DNA of 64,000 nucleotides from Reyranella sp. (GTDB lineage Bacteria; Pseudomonadota; Alphaproteobacteria; Reyranellales; Reyranellaceae), in assembly GCA_019750135.1 (NCBI GenBank), contig JAIEOV010000005.1, forward strand, positions 141,460 to 205,459. The letters run 5' to 3'. How positions within the stretch are numbered: position 1 is the stretch's first letter; each line of letters opens with the position of its first letter. The position numbers and the translations under genes are program-made. The notes beneath the pieces are model-generated. The model saw only the letters and a list, made by a program, of their open reading frames with translations, did not search any database and was not told where the DNA came from. Below, in pieces: positions 41,387 through 48,741 of this stretch.

Positions 41387-42628
41387 TCAGGCGCCGCCCA
41401 GCGCCAGCGTGGCGGCCCGATTGCCCGACCGCAGCGCGCCCTCGATCGTCGCCGGCAGGCCGGTGTCGGTCCAGTCGCCGGCAAGGAACAGGTTGGACCA
41501 CTCGGTGCGTGCCGGCGGGCGCCGCGCATTCTCGGCCGGCGTCGCGGCGAAGGTGGCCCGCTTCTCCTTGACGATCCGGCAGGGCGGCACCGGTACGGTC
41601 AGGTCGTGGACCACGGCGACGTCGCGCCACAACAGCAGGGTCAGGGCATCGCTATCGATGTCCATGAGGTGATCGGCGGCGCTGACGGTGACGGACAGCC
41701 GATCCTCGAAGGCGAAGACCCATTCCGCCGTGCCGCCGATCACGCCGACCATGGCCACCGCCAGCGGCGGCGGCACGATCTGGAAATGCGCGTTCAGGAT
41801 GGCGTGGAACGTCTGCGGCGCGGTCATGCCGGGCAGCAGCTTCTCGGCCGCCCAGGGCGGCACGGCGACGATCACGCGATCGTCGGGCTGCACGGCTTCC
41901 TCTTCGCCGTCGAAAGCCAGCGCCGCCGCCTTGCCGTGGGTGAACCGGACGGCGCGCAGCGAACGGCCCAGCCGGACCTCCGCACCCTGGCGCTGCAGGC
42001 GATCGATGGCGGGGTCGATGAAGGCGGCAGCGAGATTGGGCGTGCTGATGAGGGGGCGCATGTGGCGTCCGCCCTTGGCAAAGGTCTCGCGCACGATGGC
42101 GCCGGCAAGGTCGGCCGAGGCCGCTTCGGGCGCGGTGTTCAGGGCGGACAGAAGGACAGGCCGCAGGAACTTCTCCCACAGGACGGTGTCGCGGCGGACG
42201 ACTTCGTCGATGCGGCGGCCGGGATGGCGCCGCATCAGGGCGAGCAAGGCGAGGTAGTCGCGGGCGCGCGTCCCCGGCACGCGGCGGTCGGCATGGAGGA
42301 TCCACCAGGGCACCGGGCCGTCGTCGGGCCGCAGCGTCCACCGGCCGCCGAGCTGGAAATCGAAGAAGTGGAATTCGGGCCGCTCGGGTCCGGTCACGCG
42401 TCCTTCCGCGCCGATGTCGCGCAGGTAGCGATCGACCGCCATGTTGCCGGACAGGACGAGATGGTTGCCGTTGTCGATCGTCATGTCGAGCATGCCGTCG
42501 TGATAGGAGCGGCACCTGCCGCCGGCGTGCCGTGCCGCCTCGGAAAGGATGACGCGCTCGCCGCGGCCTGCCACGGCAATCGCCGCCGACAAGCCGGCCA
42601 GCCCGCCACCGATGACGTGAATGGTCAT
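41387..42628 (-). CDS. hpnE: Squalene-forming FAD-dependent desaturase
   Basis: The 413-residue product starts with an FAD-binding MTIHVIGGGLAGLSAAIAVA (G-x-G-x-x-G) and ends FLAGDWTDTGLPATIEGALRS, both marks of the phytoene-desaturase-like amine oxidase family. HpnE reduces hydroxysqualene to squalene, after HpnD and HpnC. The start overlaps the hpnD stop by four bases, and shc starts two bases after its stop. Confidence 0.95.
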   Translation of the reverse strand: MTIHVIGGGLAGLSAAIAVAGRGERVILSEAARHAGGRCRSYHDGMLDMTIDNGNHLVLSGNMAVDRYLRDIGAEGRVTGPERPEFHFFDFQLGGRWTLRPDDGPVPWWILHADRRVPGTRARDYLALLALMRRHPGRRIDEVVRRDTVLWEKFLRPVLLSALNTAPEAASADLAGAIVRETFAKGGRHMRPLISTPNLAAAFIDPAIDRLQRQGAEVRLGRSLRAVRFTHGKAAALAFDGEEEAVQPDDRVIVAVPPWAAEKLLPGMTAPQTFHAILNAHFQIVPPPLAVAMVGVIGGTAEWVFAFEDRLSVTVSAADHLMDIDSDALTLLLWRDVAVVHDLTVPVPPCRIVKEKRATFAATPAENARRPPARTEWSNLFLAGDWTDTGLPATIEGALRSGNRAATLALGGA

Positions 42629-43467
42629 CCGAACACGCTGCAGCGGATAATAAGGTAAAGCAGATACGGCTTGCCGATGCGCACCCGCTGCCGCGGCGGC
42701 TTCCAGCCTTCGGCCAGCATGCGATCGAGCAGCGCGCGATAGACGGCGCCCATCAGCCGGGGTGCCAGGAGGCTGCCGCGTGGCCTCGATCGCATCAGCC
42801 GATCCGCCGCCGAGAAGTACTCGAGCGCCTGGGCGGCGAGCGCCCGGCAGGCGCCGTCGACCCGCGGATCGGCGATGACGGCGTCGGGTTCGGTGCTCTC
42901 GATGCCAGCCTGCACCAGCAGTTCGCGCGGCAGGTAGAGACGGCCGATCCCGGCATCCTCGTCGAGGTCGCGCAGGATATTGGTGAGCTGCAGCGCGCGA
43001 CCGAGCTGGTGCGCCAACTCGGCGCCGGGCGCCTCGTCCATGCCGAAGACCCGGGTCGACAGGCGGCCGACGGCGACGGCGACACGGTCGCAATAGAGGG
43101 CAAGCGTCGCCGCGTCGGGCGCATGGATGTCGGCCACAACATCCATCTCCATGCCGTCGATCACGGCGAGGAAATCGGCGTGCTTCAGGCCGAAGGCCCG
43201 CACCGGCTCCTCGAGGAAATCCGCCTGGCCGGCCGGCCGACCGGCGTACAGCGCATCGAGGTCGCCGCGCCATTCCGCCAGCGCCGCGGCGCGGGCCGGC
43301 CGCGGCCGCGTGCCGTCGTCGGCAATGTCGTCGACCAGCCGACAGAACATGTAGATCGCGAACATCGCCTCGCGCTCGACCTTCGGCATGAGGCGCATGG
43401 CGGTGTAGAACGAGCTGCCGGAAACGCGCGCCCGGATCGCGTCGACGTCGGATGGCGCGACGGTCAT
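42625..43467 (-). CDS. hpnD: Presqualene diphosphate synthase
   Basis: The 280-residue product has the two Asp-rich motifs of squalene/phytoene synthases (MFCRLVDDIADDG and LTNILRDLDEDAGIGRLYLP). HpnD joins two farnesyl diphosphates to presqualene diphosphate. YLPRELL and the C-terminal KPPRQRVRIGKPYLL are typical. Its start overlaps the hpnC stop (ATGA) and its stop overlaps the hpnE start. Confidence 0.95.
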   Translation of the reverse strand: MTVAPSDVDAIRARVSGSSFYTAMRLMPKVEREAMFAIYMFCRLVDDIADDGTRPRPARAAALAEWRGDLDALYAGRPAGQADFLEEPVRAFGLKHADFLAVIDGMEMDVVADIHAPDAATLALYCDRVAVAVGRLSTRVFGMDEAPGAELAHQLGRALQLTNILRDLDEDAGIGRLYLPRELLVQAGIESTEPDAVIADPRVDGACRALAAQALEYFSAADRLMRSRPRGSLLAPRLMGAVYRALLDRMLAEGWKPPRQRVRIGKPYLLYLIIRCSVFG

Positions 43468-44348
43468 GGTTGGCCGTGCAGGCTGGGTTGACGCAAGCCG
43501 ACCAGGCGGCCGAGCCGTCTCGCGGCGACGCCGAGGCCGCCCCGCAGGGCGAGCGCCGCGGCTTCGGCCGGACGATGGTGAACGCGCTCGGACAGCGGAT
43601 CGCGCCGCTCCAGGCGATGCACGAGGCTGTCGGCAAGCGCCTGGATGACGCCGACCTCGAGCGCCAGCCGTCGATCGGCGATGCGATCGGCGAACGGCCT
43701 CGATTGATCGAGCAGCGCGCCCGTGCGTCGCGCCAGGCCCGCGATCACCGTGCGAAGCGCCGGCGAGGCTTGTCGATCGGCGAGCGCTTCCACCGCCAGG
43801 CCATGCGCGCCAAGCGCATCGAGCGGCACATAGATGCGATCGAGCTCGCGATAGTCCTTGGCGCAATCCTGGAGATGGTTGATGACCTGGAGTGCGGCGC
43901 ACAACGCGTCGTTCTGCGGCCACAGCGCCTGAGCCTCGCCATGCAGGTCGAGCACGAAGCGGCCGACCGGAGCCGCCGAATAGCGGCAGTAGTCCATGAG
44001 CTCGTCCCAGTCGGCGTAGCGCCGCTTGGTGACGTCGCGCCGGAAGGCCTCCAGGAGATCGAGCGCATGACGGTCGGTGAGATCCCTCGCCTGCAGGGCA
44101 GACCGCAGCCTCTTGCCTTCCTCGGAAGCGCCAGCCTCGCCGCGCAGCCCGGCTTCCAGCCGATCGAGCTCGGCGAGCTTCTGCCAGGAATCGGCGGTGG
44201 CGTGGTCGGCGACATCGTCGGCCGCGCGCGCGAAACGATAGAAGGCGAGGATCGTCGGGCGCAGCTCGGCGCGCACGAGCCGCGAGGCCACCGGAAAATT
44301 CTCGTCGCGGTGTCCCTTGCCGGACGAGAAGTCGGCCGCGCCGGTCAC
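43464..44348 (-). CDS. hpnC: Hydroxysqualene synthase
   Basis: The 294-residue product starts at GTG 44348, inside the hpnB stop (GTGA). It is of the squalene/phytoene synthase fold: GHRDENFPVASRLV, ILAFYRFARAADDVADH, and INHLQDCAKDYRELDRIYVP. The first Asp motif is kept (D-D-V-A-D), while the second is altered, as normal for HpnC. It converts presqualene diphosphate to hydroxysqualene. A frame open further upstream runs within hpnB. Confidence 0.94.
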   Translation of the reverse strand: MTGAADFSSGKGHRDENFPVASRLVRAELRPTILAFYRFARAADDVADHATADSWQKLAELDRLEAGLRGEAGASEEGKRLRSALQARDLTDRHALDLLEAFRRDVTKRRYADWDELMDYCRYSAAPVGRFVLDLHGEAQALWPQNDALCAALQVINHLQDCAKDYRELDRIYVPLDALGAHGLAVEALADRQASPALRTVIAGLARRTGALLDQSRPFADRIADRRLALEVGVIQALADSLVHRLERRDPLSERVHHRPAEAAALALRGGLGVAARRLGRLVGLRQPSLHGQP

Positions 44349-45493
44349 GCGTCGCCTGCCATGGCCTGGACCCGCCCCTTCCACAGGCCGCCGCGGCCCC
44401 GCCAGAAGTCGATCGCCGACTGGACGGTGAAGACCGTGTAGGCGGCGCCGATGGCGGGAAGCGCCAGGCCCCAGAGCGGCGACCGGCGATAGAAGCGCAA
44501 CATCGGCTGGAAGGTGACCGCCATCACCAGCCAGGCGCACAAGCCCAGCCAGCGCGCCGGCCCCTCGCCCAGCAGCGCCAGCATTGGCGGCGCCAGGTAG
44601 ACCAGCCCCATGGCGGCAACGGTGCCCGCCAGCGCCAACGGCGAGTAGCCGAGCTGGGCGTAGGCCGATCGCGAAATCATGCCGCCGATCTTCAGGAAGC
44701 CGCCGTAGGGACGCAAGCTCACGGCACGCCGCGTCAGGCCGAGCCAGATCGGCCCCTCGGCCTTGAGGCGGCGCGCCAGCGCGCAATCATCGATGATCTC
44801 CGACCTGATGGCGGCGATGCCGCCGGCGCGTTCCAGCGCATCACGCCGCACCAGCGTGCAGCCGCCGGCGGCGGCGGCCACTTTGTGGTCGTGCCGTGCG
44901 ACCCAGGCAAAGGGATAGAGCATCTGGAAGAAATAGACGAAAGCAGGAATAAGGAAACGCTCGGCTGCACTCACACAGGAAAGCTCGGCCATCAGCGAGA
45001 CCTGGACACGGCCGTCGCGCTCGGCACGCGCAACCAACCGGCTGACATTGTCGGACGCATGGCCGATGTCGGCATCGGTCAGCAGGAGATAGTCGACGGC
45101 CTCGCCCGCGGCCGCGGCGTGGCGGACTCCCTGTTCCAGCGCCCACAGCTTGCCCGTCCAGCCCGCGGGCAACGCCGCTCCGGCAAGCACATCGAGACGG
45201 CGCTGTCCTTCGACGGCTTTGGCAACAGCGGCCGTGCCGTCACTGCTGCCGTCGTCGACCAGCACGACCCGCAACGGCCCTGCATAGTCCTGGGCGAGCA
45301 GGCTGCCGATGGATCGCGCGATCACGTCGGCCTCGTTGCGGGCGGGAACGACCGCCACGACGGCAGGCCAGCGTGACGGCGAGGCAAGCACGCCGTCATC
45401 GCGCTCGCGCGCCAGCCAATAGCCGCCGCGCGCGGCAAGCAGGTAGAGCCATACCGCGAGAGAAAGCAGACCGATGCCGACCCACAAGGTCAT
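44345..45493 (-). CDS. hpnB: Hopanoid-associated glycosyltransferase
   Basis: The 382-residue product has a GT2 domain (about 45-240) with VVPARNEADVIARSIGSLLA, VLVDDGSSDGTAAVAK, LLLTDADIGHASDN and IIDDCALARRLKAEG, plus an N-terminal helix and three C-terminal membrane helices (about 280-360). HpnB is part of most hopanoid operons and is thought to add sugars to hopanoids; the substrate has not been settled. It overlaps both neighbours by four bases. Confidence 0.93.
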   Translation of the reverse strand: MTLWVGIGLLSLAVWLYLLAARGGYWLARERDDGVLASPSRWPAVVAVVPARNEADVIARSIGSLLAQDYAGPLRVVLVDDGSSDGTAAVAKAVEGQRRLDVLAGAALPAGWTGKLWALEQGVRHAAAAGEAVDYLLLTDADIGHASDNVSRLVARAERDGRVQVSLMAELSCVSAAERFLIPAFVYFFQMLYPFAWVARHDHKVAAAAGGCTLVRRDALERAGGIAAIRSEIIDDCALARRLKAEGPIWLGLTRRAVSLRPYGGFLKIGGMISRSAYAQLGYSPLALAGTVAAMGLVYLAPPMLALLGEGPARWLGLCAWLVMAVTFQPMLRFYRRSPLWGLALPAIGAAYTVFTVQSAIDFWRGRGGLWKGRVQAMAGDA

Positions 45494-46503
45494 GTCAGGT
45501 AGCCGGCGGTACGGAACCAGTCGAGAGCGTCGACGACGCCTTCGCGATAAGGCCGGCTGCGATAGCCGAGCTCGCGCTCGGCCTTGGCCGAGGTGAAGAA
45601 CATGTGATAGCGCGACATGCGCAGGCCATCGAGCGTGAGCAACGGCTCCTTGCCCGTCAGGCGCGCGACACGCTCGGCGGCGAAGGCGAGCGGCATCAAG
45701 GGCGCACGCGGCAGCTTGATCTTCGGCGCCTTGCGGCCGGCGAGCTCGGCGATGGTCGCGAGCAGCTGCTGCAGGGTCAGGTTCTCGCCGCCCAGGATGT
45801 AGCGTTCGCCGATGCGGCCCTTCTCGAAGGCCAGCAGATGGCCGGCCGCGACGTCGTCGACATGGACGAAGTTCAACCCCGTATCGACGAAGGCCGGGAT
45901 GCGGCCGCGCGCGGCATCGAGCAGGATGCGACCCGTCGGCGTCGGCCGGATGTCGCGCGGCCCGATAGGCGTCGTGGGACTGACGATGATCGCGGGCAGC
46001 CCTTCGCGCAGGATCATGTCCTCGACCGCGCGCTCGGCCATGGTCTTGCTGCGCTTGTAGGCGCCGATCGCCTCCTCGGGCATGAGCGCCGCCGTCTCGT
46101 CGACTGGCGCCGTGGCGCCGGCCACGCGCAGGGCAGCGACGCTGCTGGTATAGACGATGCGTTCGACGCCGGCGGCCATCGCCTCACGCTTGAGGTTCAG
46201 GGTACCCTCGACGTTGGCGCGGATGATCTCGGCGGGATCGCGCGCCCACAGCCGATAATCGGCGGCGACATGGAACAGGTAGCGCACGTCCTTGAGCGCC
46301 GCCTTCAGGGAGTCGCGGTCGGTGAGATCGCCGACCACCACCTCGCAATCGAGGCCGTCGAGATTGCCGCGCGGACTGCTGCCGCGGACCAGGGCACGCA
46401 CGCGCGCGCCGCGCTCGATCAGGGCGCGCACGACGGCCGATCCGAGAAAGCCCGATCCGCCGGTGACGAGGGTCAGATCGCCCGGCCGCAAGGTTGCACT
46501 CAT
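45490..46503 (-). CDS. hpnA: Hopanoid-associated NAD-dependent epimerase/dehydrogenase
   Basis: The 337-residue product is an extended short-chain dehydrogenase: LTLVTGGSGFLGSAVVRAL (NAD-binding), catalytic Y-x-x-x-K in AYKRSKTMAERAV, and VHVDDVAAGHLLAFEKG. HpnA is the usual first gene of hpn operons and probably acts on a sugar or ribosyl-hopane side chain. The next gene upstream on the same strand, a ferritin-like gene, ends 72 bases before its start. Confidence 0.93.
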   Translation of the reverse strand: MSATLRPGDLTLVTGGSGFLGSAVVRALIERGARVRALVRGSSPRGNLDGLDCEVVVGDLTDRDSLKAALKDVRYLFHVAADYRLWARDPAEIIRANVEGTLNLKREAMAAGVERIVYTSSVAALRVAGATAPVDETAALMPEEAIGAYKRSKTMAERAVEDMILREGLPAIIVSPTTPIGPRDIRPTPTGRILLDAARGRIPAFVDTGLNFVHVDDVAAGHLLAFEKGRIGERYILGGENLTLQQLLATIAELAGRKAPKIKLPRAPLMPLAFAAERVARLTGKEPLLTLDGLRMSRYHMFFTSAKAERELGYRSRPYREGVVDALDWFRTAGYLT

Positions 46504-46575
46504 TGTCGATACCTTCGGCGCCGCGAAGTCGGCTGAAGTATGACGATATCCGGCGATTTCGCAATTCGACGGCAG

Positions 46576-47607
46576 CTACGCCTGCTTCCTGCCCGGCCAG
46601 AGTTTGCCGATGGCGAGCACAAACCGCGCCAGCGCCGGAACGCGGGTCGGCCGACGCAGCCGCGGATCGTAGCCGGCCAATCGCCGGTCGTTTTCCTGCA
46701 GGCAGACGCGCATGAGATCGAGGAAACCGATCTCGACCGCTGCCACCGACTGGGCGCCGTTGACCGTGAAATTGTTTTCCTGCTGCGTTGCCGTCCGGTT
46801 GGTGCCGACGCTGCGCGCCAGCCCGATGCGCAGGCCGGCGATATATACCCAGGCCGCGGCGACACGCAGCTCGAAGCGGATGCGTCGCCACCAGTTGAGG
46901 TTGGCGCGGTACCAGGCCAGCCAGTTGGCGAACAGCAGGATGTGGCGGCATTCCTCCTGGATCACCGGCTCGAACGTCTCGACGAGCTCGGGCGGAAAAA
47001 AGCCCGATCGCCTGGCCAGCTCGAAAAGACCGAAGGCGAAGAAGCTGTCGATCGATTCGGAGTAGCCGGTGACGAGGAAGGCGAACTCCCGGTCGCGCGG
47101 CGTGAGGTACGGCGGCTCGACCTCGAGCTCGATGCCGTAGGCGCGCACCAAATGAGAGAGGACCTCCTTGTGCCGGTTCTCTTCCCAGGCGTTCAGCATG
47201 ATGGTCGAGCGCATCTCCGAATCGCCGAGCGAATCGGCGTAGGCGGCGAAGCTGAGCCGCGCCCTGCCCTCCGTCTGTACGGCGATGTCCCAGATCGGCA
47301 GCGACTGCAGGCGCTGCAGCGCGTCGGGGGCGAGCGCCGGCCAGGCGATCACCGACGGACGATAGGGATTGAACGTCTCCTGGAACATCGCGCAGATCGC
47401 GCGCTTGTGGGCTGCCGAGCCGGCAACGAGCGGACCGACCTCGGCGCTCGTCCAATAGCGTGCCGACCGGTCGGCCACCTCGACGTCCGATGGTGTGGCG
47501 GGATGCCGGGCGCCTTCAGGCGGGACAAATCGCCATACCAGTTCTTCAAGGAGCCGTCCGTCGCCGCCGTCGAGCGCTTCGCCCGATCCTGGCCTCGTCA
47601 CAGACAT
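46576..47607 (-). CDS. Diiron ferritin-like protein 1, hopanoid-operon associated
   Basis: The 343-residue product has a four-helix-bundle diiron pattern. A Glu in EGRARLSFAAYADSLGD is followed by AWEENRHKEVLSHLV (E-x-x-H), a Glu in SESIDSFFAFGLFE, and VIQEECRHILLFANWLAW (E-x-x-H). This is the full ligand set of ferritin-like oxidases, monooxygenases and desaturase relatives. It is clearly paralogous to the next gene upstream. It lies on the same strand just before hpnA and is likely co-transcribed. No known hopanoid enzyme matches it to my knowledge. A membrane-near role is possible (WWRRIRFELRVAAAWVYIAG). ATG 47607 is used. Confidence 0.78.
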   Translation of the reverse strand: MSVTRPGSGEALDGGDGRLLEELVWRFVPPEGARHPATPSDVEVADRSARYWTSAEVGPLVAGSAAHKRAICAMFQETFNPYRPSVIAWPALAPDALQRLQSLPIWDIAVQTEGRARLSFAAYADSLGDSEMRSTIMLNAWEENRHKEVLSHLVRAYGIELEVEPPYLTPRDREFAFLVTGYSESIDSFFAFGLFELARRSGFFPPELVETFEPVIQEECRHILLFANWLAWYRANLNWWRRIRFELRVAAAWVYIAGLRIGLARSVGTNRTATQQENNFTVNGAQSVAAVEIGFLDLMRVCLQENDRRLAGYDPRLRRPTRVPALARFVLAIGKLWPGRKQA

Positions 47608-47668
47608 CGAAGTGCGTGCCTCGGTTTCGAAATCAGCAGCAGAATACCCATTGGCTGCGTGCTCAACA

Positions 47669-48589
47669 CTACACCTTTGGATGAGGTGAACTGACGTTCA
47701 CCGAGCCCACGGGCGCGCCGTAGAGAGGCGGCAACGGGGCCGCGCTGGTCTCCAGCTCGGCTCGTCTGCCCCACAGGCGCAACGCCTTGAGGGCGACGGA
47801 CGTCAGTTGCGGTAGGAAGCTGGGACGCAGCAATTCCGGATCGAAGACGTTCATGCGCCGGCTGTTCTCGGCGTAGCAGTCTTCTAGGAAGCGCCGGAAG
47901 TTGAAGCCGTCGAGGAACATGCTGACCTGGAGGGCCTCCAGGCTCTTGCCGTCGTCGACCTGCTGCCCCCGACGGGCAAAGCTGATCTTGCTGTGCACCG
48001 CCCGCACGTAGTAGCGCAGGGCCACCAGCGGCGAGACCGTCCGTGCGAACCAGCCCTTGCGCGCTTCGGTGTAGGCCATCCAGTTGATGAAGAAGACGAT
48101 GTGGCGCGTCTCCTCATACATCAACGTCGAGAAGATCTGCATGATCTCCTGGGGCAGGAATTCCGATTGCCACGCGATCTTGAACAGGCCGAAGCCCACG
48201 AACGAGTCGAAGCATTCGCCGAAACCGAAATCCTTGAAGCTGGTCTCGATGTCCGCGCCGAGATCCTCGATCGGCCGCTCAGTGGCGTTGAGGCCGTATT
48301 TCTCCACCATCACGCGGATCAGGTGCGCATGCCGGGTCTCCTCCCGGCCCTGCAGGGCCAGCGCCTCCTTCAGGACCGGATCGGTGACCGTTTCGGTGAA
48401 GGCCGCGACGATCTTGCCGGCACGACGCTCGAAATAATAGACGTCCTCCCAGAAGGGTACCTGGCGGAGGCGGTGCAATGCCGCCGCGTCCAGAACAGGC
48501 CAGGGCAGCGTCTCTGGGTCATAGTCGATATAAGTTCGCGCAAAGTGCGAGCAGAAAGCGTCTCGATGCTCTAGGGATCCGATTTTCAT
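47669..48589 (-). CDS. Diiron ferritin-like protein 2, hopanoid-operon associated
   Basis: The 306-residue product has the same ligand order as its neighbour. Glu in YFERRAGKIVAAFTE is followed by GREETRHAHLIRVMVEKYG (E-x-x-H), Glu in GECFDSFVGFGLFK, and MYEETRHIVFFINWMAY (E-x-x-H). I start at ATG 48589 (MKIGSLEHRDAF) since the homologous part begins there; a longer open frame upstream runs into the divergent promoter. It is the first gene of the leftward hopanoid operon, 61 bases before ferritin-like gene 1, and faces the second hpnN across 152 bases. Confidence 0.78.
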   Translation of the reverse strand: MKIGSLEHRDAFCSHFARTYIDYDPETLPWPVLDAAALHRLRQVPFWEDVYYFERRAGKIVAAFTETVTDPVLKEALALQGREETRHAHLIRVMVEKYGLNATERPIEDLGADIETSFKDFGFGECFDSFVGFGLFKIAWQSEFLPQEIMQIFSTLMYEETRHIVFFINWMAYTEARKGWFARTVSPLVALRYYVRAVHSKISFARRGQQVDDGKSLEALQVSMFLDGFNFRRFLEDCYAENSRRMNVFDPELLRPSFLPQLTSVALKALRLWGRRAELETSAAPLPPLYGAPVGSVNVSSPHPKV

Positions 48590-48741
48590 GGCAGGCAAGC
48601 CCCCGGTGGCTGTGCCTATAGATGGCCACAAATCCCGTTTTGTCCATCGCATCGGGATCATCAAAAGGCATGGGGTTGCAAAGTCGGCGCGAATCCCTAG
48701 TGGTGTCCTGGCAATCTTCGCATCTATCCTCGAGGCGCTTC

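Noticed and set aside
39543..41672. A 709-codon rightward frame opposite shc
   Set aside because: It is antisense to a gene with unmistakable cyclase motifs and has shadow-like composition.
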